From the NCBI GenBank assembly GCA_950295325.1, contig OX485805.1:57186758-57250757 (forward strand): a stretch of DNA of 64,000 bases, read 5' to 3'. Shown one piece after another: positions 23,348-34,954 of the stretch. Below the pieces are notes generated by a model. That model saw only the letters and a list, made by a program, of their open reading frames with translations, did not search any database and was not told the origin of the DNA. A program made the translations under genes and the position numbers. Origin of the DNA: Polytrichum commune. Its lineage: Eukaryota; Streptophyta; Polytrichopsida; Polytrichales; Polytrichaceae. Each line of letters starts with the position of its first letter. Position 1 is the first letter of the stretch.

Positions 23348-26300
23348 ATCTCTGCCACGTGTCAACTCCGTGTAAGCCCGCTCGATATAACTGACCAACC
23401 AAGCGCCATACAGGTTATACTCACCTAACATAAATACAAATACAGATACTAAACTAAATATTGTGTTTGGTGTCCCTTACTAGTTGGAATTACGCAATGC
23501 TATACAGTCCACCCTCCCTATGTGTTACCTCTCGTGAGTATAAAATTTGTAACACTTTTGGAATTCTAACATAATACCAGTTAGAGAGGGCGGGGAGTTA
23601 GAAAAATAACGCTTATAAGATTAACAAATACATGGTAAAAATAGAGTCATTAGTGACACTTATAAATTTTAGTATTTATGATCAAAATAAGAGTCTATTG
23701 TTGTTTCATGATGCCCTTGAAAACGGTAAATAATGATGAAATTAATAAAGATAAAAGTTGTGTCCTAAGTTCACTAACATTGCTATGTTGTTATTGTTGT
23801 TGTAGAAATGTAGATAAGGTGGCCATTGCATCCCACGCTTGAGAAAATGAAACATAGGAACTACTACTTCACTACTTCACTAATTCTCAAATTGTCCTCA
23901 ATGATTTCAAATACCTATGATGCACTAAGTATATTCAAGATATTTTCCTTAGTTTGGAACACAAGGATGATTCATATGAAACTCACATTCAAAATGCACA
24001 TACTCTTGTGCACTCATTTGGCACTACAAACTCAACAACCCTTGCTCTAATTGATAATCGATAGAGTTTATCGAGCAACATTGAGACATCTGCAATCTCA
24101 ACATTCTGAGAAACAAAAACCGATTATGTATTAGTGGAGCATGATGTTAATGTACCAATGTTAATGGCAATTATAAATTACCTTTATTGAAGTGGCATTA
24201 AAAGTAGGAGTTAATAGGAAAGGATAAGAGTTAGTCAAAAAACAAATTTAGATAAAGTATAAGAGAGAAGGTTCTAAGGAAGAAGAACCGCTATCGAAGG
24301 AGTGGTTAGGACTTCAAGTAGGGAAGTTGAGATAGAGTTAGAAAAGATATTTAAGATGAGAGGGAACAATGTTGAGTGTGACATGTTTTGTATGAAGGTT
24401 TTTTATTAAGTTTTTACTTTGAAGGAGTATGTTGAAGTGTTTTTGAGTATGAGTATTTGTGCAGGGTATATGGCTATGTGGAATGTTTGGAATTGAGTGA
24501 ATATTTGGATGATAGTATTAATTGTTGTATTGAACGAGTTTTGGTAGTAGTATGGGATATACTTAGGTAGATTTTGAACTAGTCTAGCATGGTAACACTG
24601 AAATGAATATCAATAACAAACTTAAAGGGGGTAGAATTTTAGTATGGATAGATGAGAGGGTCAATCATATGGGGCCACTTTGTTAAAGCTATCTCCATCC
24701 ATAATTTTCTCTTGTCCTAGTCAAGGGTTTAGTTTAGCCATGTAAACCATGGGGAGGAAGCTCCACTTGTAAATGAACTTGAATCAACAATGCATGTGGA
24801 TAGTTTCCATATTGCATACCAAATTGGGAGATGACTCCTAAGTAGGCTAGTCACCACAATATTTATTAGATGCTTGACGAAATTGTCAATCACCACAACA
24901 CTTATAGGTTCCGGAAATGAAAGTTGGCGGTTGTGTGCATGTCACATATAAGAAAGCAACCTTGCTCAGAAGGATGTAACCTTTGCACTATACTGATTAT
25001 GGTAAAGTTTGTTGGACCATACTCTTGAGCTTATTTCCACATTAAAAATGTTGAATACAATAATACTATGGGTGCACACAATCTACGAACCCATAATATT
25101 TAACAATGCTAGAGGTCCATGAGAGATCCACATTATAAGTTATGAGTTGTCTATTTGATTGAAATAATGTGCATTTCAAAGGCATTCAACCTAGGGGGAG
25201 GTGGATATATCACATGGGCATGCCAAGTGTAACTACATTATTATCAAACTATTATTAAACTTGCATGATGGTGTATATTGTGGGCAACACTTTAAAACTA
25301 CTCATGGCAACTCACACTATACATCTACCCATATTATTCACCATAATCACTCCAAGCAACCATCACAAGTCTACACTTGAATCATGTGGCCAAGGAATGT
25401 TTCACCCTTGCCAATGTGCCAGATCTCTTGTTTCAAGTTTTCCGCTTTAGCTAAACTGCTAAATCAGTCACTGTTGGGTTACCGATGCGAATGAACCAAG
25501 TTCCGATTAGCGTACCCAACAATAAAGATTGAGGTGTTCTGCAGCTAGTCTTATGAGGCATAAATCTTTCCTGAATTGCATCAAATGCTCCCATTTCTTG
25601 CAAACTGGCAGAGTCTGAGGGCGAAGCCAGAGATAACTTTCAGTTACCAAGTACATTGCACAAATTTGAGGATTTCGCTCGACATATTCACGAGATGATG
25701 GCACATAGGGGGTCTGTCAATGAGAGAGGGTGAGGGGGAATGCGATAACCTCTTGCTGATGTGATTTCAGAATCAACTTGGGATGGGTTTACATTAATTA
25801 GGTTTCAGGTTCAAGAAACTTGGGATCGAAGAAACTCTGCATGGACCTTATGAACTCAAGGTTGGACCCATGCTTGAAGATTAGTTTCTCAAACTGGGCA
25901 TAGCATTGATAAGTTTCACATGCCGTGGAGGTAAAACACCTTATATTGTATCTCGGAACACCGTGATCAATATAAGATTAACGGGCTCACATTCATGCCG
26001 GTACCAAGATATAGGCGTTATTTTTCTTTTCTTCCACATGCCACCTACCCTAGGCATGAAAATATGGTCAAGGGTCAAGAATAAACATGTTGCAATTCTC
26101 CAAAAACAACAGCCCAAACATAAGTGCCGTGGCAAGGTCTTCATGAAACAAGTTATTTGTTTTATTTAGGACGAATAAGGAAACATGAAGTCTAATGATG
26201 TTATGGGAAAACAATCTCCTTAAGTGAGGACTGCTAGGAATTGGTGGGAAGTGATGCCATTTTATCGCCGCTTTGTTTTTTGAGACCTTGGACCTGGATC

Positions 26301-26893
26301 CTAGTATAAATCCCTTGGTTGAAAATTTAGCTCTCGACCAATAAGATTGCTCGATCTTGGAGTTTCTTTGGTCTTCGACCCTAGTGTAAGCCCATGCAAA
26401 CATGCAAATGGCATCGACCTGAAGCCTTATTAGGGCGTGTCTACACAAAAGCCATTAGGCCTTGGCTCTTGAGAATCCTTGAATTCTCATTGGTCGAGAG
26501 TGGTCACAAGTCCCCGCTTTAGGTTTACATGAGCGCAGTTTTGGACTACAACCCATAATAATTTCAGTGGATGAAATAATCTACATGGAATCCCACATGG
26601 GCAAGGATGGATAACATTGGATGGGATTGTAGGGAAACATTTTTTGGACAACTCTTGAAGATAAGTATGACAAAATATGCAGCGGGAACTCGGGTTTCGA
26701 ACTAAGGACTTGTGACCTCCAAAACAACTTTCGGCTATATAGTCCATGGACAGTGGACTCTCCCCTCCACATGCTCTCATCCAAAAAGCGGGAGACCATG
26801 ATCATCCAAGAGCCAGGGCCTAACGATTAGTTTCCATGTAGGCCGCTTGCCCACCAAATTCCAGTGGGAAATGTAGATTGCAGCAGTGATCGG
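23348..26893. other. no gene; old repeats
   Basis: About 3.5 kb without a supported gene. A truncated family C MITE end lies near 23446-23510. The dispersed LTR-like repeat (24720-24962) is in this stretch. The rest is AT-rich with short unlinked open frames. Confidence 0.45.
24720..24962 (+). repeat. dispersed LTR-like repeat, copy 2
   Basis: Collinear with 17160-17410: CATGGGGAGGAA, then GAACTTGAATCAAC, GACTCCTAAGTAGG and CACATATAAGAAAGCAACC. The TATA-like end is conserved. Probably a solo LTR or LTR remnant. Confidence 0.5.
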
Positions 26894-27093
26894 GGAGATT
26901 TTTGGGCATAACCGGTTGAGATCCTAATGTTTGCAAGTCTAACAGGTGACATGTTGACACCTTCCGGTTTTCCCGGGGTATATTCTTCTAGAGATTCCTA
27001 AAAAATATCCGGTAATCCTCCTGCAGTCTCCAACTTCAACCGGTTATTTCTCAAACTCAACCGGTTCATCTGTAACTAACTGCCGGTTCCCCC
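26894..27093 (+). repeat. dispersed repeat D, copy 2
   Basis: Partner of 21713-21917. It includes CAACCGGTTATTTCTC and CCGGTTCATCTGTAACTA. The DNA that follows is unlike that after copy 1. Confidence 0.75.
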
Positions 27094-27949
27094 GAACATA
27101 GGATTGCAGCAGCCGGTCGGGGAAGGTAAAGGGTTAAATAAAGGCGGGAGTTGATGAAGGGTGATTAGGATACGCGTGGCGATGCGGAGGGGGGCGGAGG
27201 CCTGACAGATGCAGGCAGGCCAATCGATGTCGGTGGTCTTTCTGTGCTGAATCAGCAAGCACCTGAGGGAACGACACGTGGTGGCCGGTGGCGCTGTCCT
27301 ATTTGTACCTTGCTTGCGTCCTCTCTGCATGCACACAGGATCGGAGCAGTCCAGACTCCCGATCTTCCCCAATCAACGGATCGCACTCCCGCAGATTCAT
27401 CGACCTAGATGGAGGAGCCGCCCATTCCTCATCCTCATCCTCACCGCTGGTTTTCATCGGAGTGACGAAGCTCCAGACGGGATGACAATGTGCGTATTCA
27501 TCCAAGATGAATGCCCGCATCCATCTCCACATTGAACGTTCCGTCCGGTGGATCGCATGGATTATTTTCTTGGGAATTTTGGGTGGCAATTTCATCCATG
27601 AGAATAATGTGGAATTTGCAATGCCGTGGGTGGTCCTTTAGTTTAGAATCGTGGACGCTGATTCTCAAACCCGTCTTCAAACTTTTTCCTAGATAACCGA
27701 ACTGGCGACAATCATTGGGGTGACAAAACCAAAAAGTGGATGTGGTGGACAAAAGCTCGACGGTTTCATCTATTCTCTTCAAGGTTTCGGGGTCTCACTC
27801 TGGCGATTTTCATCCACGAGGAGGCGTGGGATTTGCAATGAAATGTTCCAATTTCTATTGTTAGAATCTGTTTTGCAATTTGGCCAGAAACCAAAACACT
27901 GAATTCTCATCCTCATCCTGGACTCAGTCCTCATCTCGGGGAGGGGAGT
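27094..27949. other. upstream region of the dehydrin-like gene, no gene
   Basis: A G-box CACGTG lies at about 27273-27280. The region contains two loosely similar blocks (GATTTTCATCC and GTGGAATTTGCAATG near 27610 and GTGGGATTTGCAATG near 27827), so it looks partly duplicated. No ORF is convincing. Confidence 0.4.
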
Positions 27950-27996
27950 ACGTGTCTCCACCTCCACTCCTATGATCCCGTCGATCGTGTATAAAT
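27950..27996 (+). promoter_or_regulatory. ABRE-like motif and TATA box of the dehydrin-like gene
   Basis: ACGTGTC at 27950-27956 matches the ABA-responsive element core ACGTGKC. TATAAAT follows at 27990-27996. The start of transcription would be near 28020, giving a 5' UTR of about 115 nt before the ATG at 28137. A stronger ABRE, ACACGTGGC, sits in intron 2 at 28950-28958. This is motif-based inference. Confidence 0.6.
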
Positions 27997-28136
27997 GAGC
28001 TCACCCTTCCAACTGTCATCAACATCTGCCTGCATCTGTATCCACTATCACGAGCACTTGCTTTGTTTTACTTCCTTTGCTTCCTAGCCCACATTTGCAT
28101 TCACCCTTGTTCTTTCGTAATCACAGTCTAGTAGCC

Positions 28137-29466
28137 ATGGACAAGCTGTTCGGCGGCCACCACAAGAAGGAAGGTGAGGAAGGCTATGTGCCCACCTCCG
28201 AGACTCCTGGCCAGCAGTATGATGCCACCACCCAGGAGGGCGCTCACGAGAAGAAAGGCTTGTTCGGACTCGGAGGTCACAAGAAGACTCAAGTATGCAT
28301 TTGACCAAACTGCCATCGATCGTGGTGTTAATTTTGTAACAAGCTCTCGCAGTAACGATAGATGATGTGATTAGCTCGTTTGGCTTCACATTTTGCCTCC
28401 AAGTGGACCTTAGACTCGTAGGTGCTCATTCACGATGTCGTCATTTGCCAGAGCTCGCATAGTCTGATGATTTGAGAAAGCTTGTTGTTGGGAGCTAAGA
28501 TGGTTGTACTCGCGTACCTTGATGTTTCTGCTGCGATCGATCACAGCGGTAACTTTGATTGTAGTTTTGATCATGTGATGGATGATGTGTCTGCAGGAGG
28601 GTGAGGAAGGAGGTGAGAAGAAGGGCTTCCTTGGCCTTGGGGGTCACAAGAAGAAGGTAACAATTGAACTCCTTCGCCTTATGATCCTCCACACATTAGA
28701 CAGCGATTATGGTCATGTAGACTCGAGTTGCTACCGCTTAATGTATATTAGGAGGATGAATGATGCTGGACCTGCCAATGTTTCCCATTTTTGTGTGACT
28801 CGTCGAATGCTGAAGTGATCAGTACTGCTGGATCGGAGACATGGAAGACAGTGCGTTTGATTAGAGAGCTTGATACCTCTCGAGAGCGCTCTATTTCCGG
28901 AATGCGGTCTCCACACGGGATGCCAGCGGTCCTAACGAACGTGCGGATGACACGTGGCGAACTATAGGGGCTGAGGGTCCTTTTACGGGTTATGGTGTAT
29001 TAACAAGTTTCTCAATCGGGGCATGCTGGGGATGCTGTCTAATAGCTTCTCGTTCTTGTCACTCGTCGAGACATGGAGGATAGTCCGTGTGAGCTTTTGA
29101 TGATGTAGTGGCGTTAAGTGACTGGAAAGGAAACGCAATCGAGAGTTTGAGACCTTTCGAGGGCGCTCTCTGTTCCCGGGAAACATGGTCTCCACAGGGC
29201 ATGCCGACGGGTTTCCACTAATGTGCGGGTGCCACTTTGAGCGAATACTAACGGATTTCAATCTGGGCACGATGCAGGACGGAGGGTCGTCTAGCTCCAG
29301 CAGCAGCTCGGAGTCCGAGAGCGAGGAAGGGAAGGAGAGACAGAGGCGGCGCCGGGAACAGCGATTACTCCGCAAGCAGGGCGTGACCGGAGCCACCACC
29401 GCCGACACCACCACCACCACCCCCGTCGAGGGTGGCGAGAAGAAGCACCATAGCTTCTTCGGCTGA
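28137..29466 (+). CDS. dehydrin-like small hydrophilic stress protein (S-segment), 3 exons
   Basis: Exons 28137-28292, 28597-28656 and 29278-29466 join in phase 0 at GT/AG sites and give 134 residues. Residues 1-52 are charged, Gly/His-rich and end in EKKGLFGLGGHKK; exon 2 repeats this as EKKGFLGLGGHKKK. Exon 3 starts DGG, then eight serines and ESESEE, like the phosphorylatable S-segment of dehydrins, then a basic RRRREQR stretch and a Thr run, ending EKKHHSFFG. There is no Cys or Trp and no signal peptide or membrane segment, as in LEA/dehydrin proteins. A canonical K-segment is not present; the EKKG repeats only resemble its start. The role (membrane or protein protection under drought or cold) is inferred. 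ABRE-like motifs upstream and in intron 2 fit. Confidence 0.8.
28657..29277 (+). other. intron 2 with an internal diverged duplication
   Basis: Two blocks of about 140-200 bp (near 28790-28965 and 29055-29235) share ACTCGTCGA, GAGACATGGA, TCGAGAG/TCGAGGGCGCTCT and TGGTCTCCACA. The intron seems to have grown by tandem duplication. The first block holds the ABRE at 28950-28958. Confidence 0.65.
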
Positions 29467-29468
29467 GA

Positions 29469-29500
29469 AATCAATCAATCGATCGATCGATCGATCGGTC
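29469..29500 (+). repeat. AATC/GATC microsatellite in the 3' UTR
   Basis: (AATC)n then (GATC)n starts right after the TGA stop of the dehydrin-like gene. Confidence 0.9.
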
Positions 29501-30039
29501 AAAGGGAAACATAAAAGATGATGATGGTGCTGCTGCATGTTTTGTCTGCATGCATGCACACACCCACCTCATCACCAGCGAGATGCTTCTCTTGACTGTA
29601 TCGACTGTGTGTTCGTGATTAATTGTCCTTCATGTGACATATCTTGTACATGATCAGTAAATACTATGCAGCAACAAGTTACCCTTGGGTACTGGTGCTA
29701 TTGTGTACCTAATGTCCCCCGTGTGAAGGGAGGTTTGCAACTTTGGACACTTTCGGATCGAAAAACCATGTAATACAAAGTCTTCTGGCTTTTACTGTAC
29801 TCGGCATCTTCTCGGTTTTCATGTCATTGAGTTGGTTTCCAGTAACTCTACTCTGCACAAACGTTGTGGTTACTCCTTTTTTGTTTTTTGTTTTTGTTGG
29901 CTCTGTCTGTAGGACAGAGACTATGCATCAACTTCTTCGTTTCAAGAGCAAATTTCCTAACCACTTTGTGTTCACACTTGGACGTTACTTGTTCTTGTTA
30001 TTTTTGGTCCACTTTATGTAATGTGGATGTTAACTATAG

Positions 30040-30078
<39 letters not shown>

Positions 30079-31404
30079 AGTGCTCCCTAAAATGCATTGA
30101 AAGAAATCTAGTTAACTATAGTTATTTCGGCAGTTCTTGATTATTTATTTTTTAAATTTCGGGTGATAAGTGAGTAGCTTCAATCCTTGACCCGTATTTG
30201 AGAAGAAGGTGCACAAAATCCAAGAAAGGTTTGGTATAGTGAATAGCCATGGATTGGCGTGAGCAAAGTAATCAGCTACAATTGTAGTCTTTCATAGCAA
30301 AGGACATAGCCTCACGGTTCTACCGTTTTCTTGTTTTGTTTGTTTTGGGTGACAACTCAACCTTCACAAACTCTTTATACCCTTATGTGCTTGCCCTTGG
30401 ATAGGGAGAGAGAGGGAGTTATTATGTAAAGCGTGCCCTGTAACAGTATGCAGCCCGGATGTTTCTTTTTCTCAGTTTAATTGACACAAGAACTAGCTTA
30501 CTTTAAATATGATACTTAGTGTCACTTACATGTACTATTATATATATTTTCTTTTACCAGCAAAGGTTGAATTGGTTGTTTGGACATTATAGAACATTAA
30601 CATCTTCACTTGGTTAAAAAAAAACATTAATAGTAAAAAGATATGTAACTCCGACACTAAGTAAGTGACACTAAATATCATATTTAGTGTCAAGTTTGCT
30701 CGAGGTCATTTGAGATGAGTTGACAACAAATCTATAGGGGTCAAGTTTTTATGTTGGATGGATGAGAAGTACGCTTGTATACGATGATTCCCTCTCGTCC
30801 TTTGGAGAGTAGTTTTCTCTGCTTTATTTACTGAATTTCCAAAAAGGGGATCTTACTTCCGATGAAGCATCTGTAATTATTTGACATGAGACATTCCTAC
30901 ATTGATCGAAACCCAGTTGTAGAAACAGGATTTCCTCACTGGTGAACATGAAATACATTGAGCACCCTCTCACAGTATTGTAGGAATTGGGTTACCTTCC
31001 ACATATATACCCAAATTCCGAGTCTTTGTAGGAGTAACACATATTAATTGTGGCCACAGACCATTTCTCACTAATATAAGCGACATTGCTGAATAAAAAT
31101 GGCTTATGCCCCCTTCCCACCTGACTTTAGCTAAGCCTAAAAGTTGGTTCTAAAAACACAGCCTTCACACCGTCGACACAATCTAGTCCCGAGCCTAGCT
31201 GGCAAGTGATGTGGCATGGCTTAGAAGTGGAGGTTTTAAGTTTCAAGCACCAATTCTCCCATCGGTACCTAGACATGAGGCAAGAATGTAGGACTTTTAA
31301 AAGTGTCGCCTCCCGCCCTTGTGATTGGTTGCTTTCAGTCTTAGCTATGAAGGTACAAGGAACGCCATTAACAAAAACCGACGGTAAAGATAGATGAGTA
31401 GTAA
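29501..31404. other. no gene seen downstream of the dehydrin-like gene
   Basis: The 3' flank contains a (TA)n run of about 34 bp at 30038-30071 and the family C MITE at 30499-30690. Open frames near 29743-30079 are T-rich and not convincing. Confidence 0.4.
30499..30690. mobile_element. MITE family C, copy 3
   Basis: Termini ACTTTAAATATGATACTTAG and CTAAATATCATATTTAGTGT enclose GTTGAATTGGTTGTTTGGAC, an interior shared with 36023-36220 and, inverted, with 14449-14669. Confidence 0.8.
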
Positions 31405-31774
31405 GGGCATCGCCACCCATTCCCCCCAACGCCAACGGGGGGAGGGTCTGGATGGCGTGGGCCGGCCACTGTGCCGGGGCAGCTCCCGTGCTCTATGCCA
31501 GCGGGCCCGGGCTGTGGCCCGCCAACCGCACACGTGGCGGACTGCGGAGGGGGGTCACTGACAAGGCCTCCTTCCTTGTGCTTTCCACCATCCTCCACCC
31601 CCTTCCCTACACCTTCCTCTCCGCCCCTTCTAATGTCACATTGTTTTAGTGATGTTAAATGTCCAACACCAATTCCCATGAGTTTGTCATGGATTTTTCC
31701 CATTCCTAACAAAACCTGAGTGTCGAAAATTTGGGAACCTTGGCTAGCCATAAATTTCAAAACATCTTTAGCAT

Positions 31775-34470
31775 ATTTTTAGGCCTCGAGATATGAGAGT
31801 CGTGCAACATTTTATAATGTTGTGGCTAATGTGACTAATACCTCGGCAGGGTATTAGTCACATTAGTCACATCCTTATACAATCATCTATAATTTCATTT
31901 TATTGTATATGAATTTGCATGTGAAGAAATTCCTATCATAACCATGACCAAAACCAACACACTCCAACATGTACTAGACCATTTTAACGATTTCTCGATT
32001 TGAAATTCAATTTAAAGAGAATAAAAAACAAATCAAAACAATATGTCACAATATCAAATGACCGTAAAAACTTCCAAAATCCAAACTTCCTTGATGTAGC
32101 AACTATACAAAAAATTATCACAAACTTAGGCCTCGAGGTATGAGAGTTGTGCAAGATTTTATAATGTTGTGACTAATGTGTCTAATACCTTGGCAGGGTA
32201 TTATGCCCCTTCCTCACCTGGCTCTAGCTAAGACCGGGTCTTAGCGCTAAGACCCGCCTTTAGTTCTACTAGGCTGCACTGTGAGGCCCGGTAAGCCCGG
32301 ACAGTCCGGACCCTAATACCCGGACCGGTCTTAGGGGTTGCTATTACCCTCCTTCTTCACCAGACGCTAAAAGTGAGCCCGTTAATCTGTGTTTTTTGTC
32401 GTCGCCTCCTGTAACGGCCATCCAACTGCCATTCACGCGAACGGCAGTATCAACGCCAATGGGCGTCTCAATTGATGCTGCAGGAGGAGGTAAATGTTGA
32501 GCACAGAACCGAAATTGGGATCGCACAACAGGGTTTCGGCAGACTGTGTGTTTTCTGTTGCGTTCGTTGTAGGATCGCTGTCTACTCTGCACAGATCTCC
32601 GAAAACCGCTGCTTGCGGGAAGAGCTGCGAGGTTGTGAGCTCTGTTGAGTGCTTACGGTGATACACCGAACTCTGAACAAACACCGAACTTTGAATGATA
32701 GTCCGAACTCTGTAGATACTTGAACTCCCACAATATCTCACTGCAGGCTCACCTGCTCTCCCCGCACAGCACAAATCCTCTCAAATCCTCTCAAATCCTC
32801 CTGCTGCCACAGAAGTTGTCACTGTTCCTCACCAATCCTTAGAGGTAGCCAGGTGAAGAGTGCCTGCCACTCTCTCCCCAGCGCAATCCGTAGAGGTAGC
32901 CAGGTTGCACTCTCTCCCCAGCGCACAAGGAAGGCACACTGCACCGTCACTCTCTGCAGCCGCGAGGTCAGATTCAGGTCCGTTGAAGGCCTCCGCGTAG
33001 TTCGGCGAAACGGCGCAGCTAACAGATTCAAGTATTACCGGTACTCTTCAGTCTGCAGGCAATATAGCTAAAACCATCCAGGGGCCAATCCGGAGGCGGG
33101 TCTGATAGACAAGAAGCTCCCTAAAATCCCTCCGCGGTGTTAGCTACAGTAGTCAGCCTCGGCAGTAGAAACACTGCAACGGCAGTAACAGTGGACACCG
33201 ACCCTGTATGCCAGCTCGGTGTGGGCCCTAAGACCGGCGTAGGTGGAGAAGGAGGGTCTTAAATCCCCACTTTTACCCTAAAACTGCCCACACTAAAGCC
33301 AGGTGAGGAAGGGGTATTAGTCACATTAAGCACATCATTATACAATCATCTCTAATCTTATTGTATTGTATATGAATTTGCATGTGAAACATTTCTATCA
33401 TTACCATGACCAAAACCAACACACTCCAACATGTACTAGACCATTTTAACGATTTCTCGATTTGAAATTGAATTTAAAGCAAATAAAAAAAAAATCAAAA
33501 CAATATGTCACAATATCAAATGACCGTAAAAACTTCCAAAATCCAAACTTCCTTGATGTAGCAACTATACAAAAAATTATCACAAACTTAGGCCTCGAGG
33601 TATGAAAGTTGTGCAAGATTTTATAATGTTGTGACTAATGTGTCTAATACCTCGGCGGGGTATTAGACACATTAAGCACATCATTATACAATCGTCTCTA
33701 ATCTTATTGTATTGTATATGAATTTGCATGTGAAACATTCCTATCATTACCATGACCAAAACCAACACACTCCAACATGTACTAGACCATTTTAACGATT
33801 TCTCTATTTCAAATTGAATTTAAAGTGAATAAAAAAAAAAAAAACAATATGTCACAATATCAAATGACCGTAAAAACTTCCAAAATCCAAACTTCCTTGA
33901 TGTAGCAACTATACAAAAAATTATCACAAACTTAGGCCTCGAGGTATGAGAGTTGTGCAAGATTTTATAATGTTGTGACTAATGTGTCTAATACCTCGGC
34001 GGGGTATTAGACACATTAAGCACATCATTTATATAATCGTCTCTAATCTTATTGTATTGTATATGAATTTGCATGTGAAACATTCCTATCATTACCATGA
34101 CCAAAACCAACACACTTCAACATGTACTAGACCATTTTAACGATTTCTCAATTTCTAATTGAATTTAATGTAAATAAAAAATAAAAAAAATCATTACAAT
34201 ATGTCACAATATCAAATGACCGTAAAAATTTGCACAATTGAACCTTCTCTAATGTGGCAACTATACCAAAAATTGTAACAAAGTTAAGCCTCACAGTGTG
34301 AGAGTTGTGCAAGATTTTATAACGTTGTGACTAATGTGACTAATACCTCGGTAGGCTATTGGTTACATTAGTCACATCATTATATAATGTATAAAATATT
34401 ATTTTATTTTATATAAAATTGCACGCAAAGCATTCTTATCTTGACAATGACAAAAACCAACACATACCTA
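31775..34470 (+). repeat. 345-bp tandem array with hairpin junctions
   Basis: Units start with AGGCCTCGAG-type sequence at 31781, 32128, 33590, 33934 and about 34286, so the period is 344-352 bp after removing the 1.1-kb insertion. The junction in each unit is an inverted repeat: TAATGTGTCTAATACC, a short TCGGCG, then GGTATTAGACACATTA. Each unit can thus be read as a short element with inverted termini lying head to tail. The first and last copies are partial or diverged. Confidence 0.92.
32206..33314. mobile_element. 1.1-kb insertion splitting the 345-bp array
   Basis: The termini CCCCTTCCTCACCTGGCT and AGCCAGGTGAGGAAGGGG are perfect inverted repeats. TATTA occurs on both sides (32199-32203 and 33315-33319), with two extra bases on the left. 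Neighbouring array units show the uninterrupted sequence. Further inside, CTTAGCGCTAAGACC and other GC-rich palindromes occur. There is no transposase; the middle (32750-33070) has repeated GTAGAGGTAGCCAGGT-like sequence. The superfamily is unclear. Confidence 0.8.
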
Positions 34471-34954
34471 GCCTATAGGTGTTTGGCCGTTCTATTATTC
34501 TCTTTATTTATGCTAAATTTGAGGTTATTTAAAAACTACCATGATAGCATTCAATTATTTAATAATTGAAATCATTAAAAATATTAAATTAAATAACTAT
34601 GAGTTACGTTATACTTAACATTTGTATATGTGATGTTTTTACTTTATGTTCTTTTACTTTAATATATTGCTTTTATATTTAATATACATTTTTATTGGAC
34701 CTTTTGCTAGCCCCCCTTCCGGTGATCCCATTCCACCACCTTGTTCCCTCCGACCAGCCATTGACAAAACCTCCAACAGTGTCAGACTGAAAAAGTCAAG
34801 TTTTGGAGGGTGGAAAAATAGCACACCAAGCTGCCGTCCAAGGCACCTGGGATGGCGTGACCGGCAGTGGGTTTAGGGTTGCCGGGAGGGCGGTGGCGGC
34901 TGTACCGGGACCCGCCCCGGCCACCTGCCGTTGGGGGGAACGGTGGCGATGGCC

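Larger units (their letters stand above)
31405..34954. mobile_element. putative TAA-flanked DNA element with GC-rich ends
   Basis: The left end GGGCATCGCCACC and the right end GGTGGCGATGGCC are inverted repeats. With the adjoining TTCCCCCCAACG and CGTTGGGGGGAA they extend to about 26 bp with a few differences. TAA flanks both ends (31402-31404 and 34955-34957), as in PIF/Harbinger elements. Between the GC-rich ends lie a 345-bp tandem array and a nested insertion. No transposase is seen. Two separate one-ended remnants would be an alternative. Confidence 0.6.

Noticed and set aside
22354-23431. Minus-strand open frames overlapping the tRNA-Tyr genes (with repeated MVQRSLGHWFESGW)
   Set aside because: This is translated tRNA sequence, which is why it occurs twice.
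26690-26760. tRNA-like words (GGGTTTCGAACTAAGGAC)
   Set aside because: No acceptor or D-arm pairing could be built around it; probably chance or an old tRNA-derived SINE end.
31368-31760. GC-rich open frames at the left end of the 31.4-kb element
   Set aside because: They cover inverted-repeat ends and have no domain or start context.
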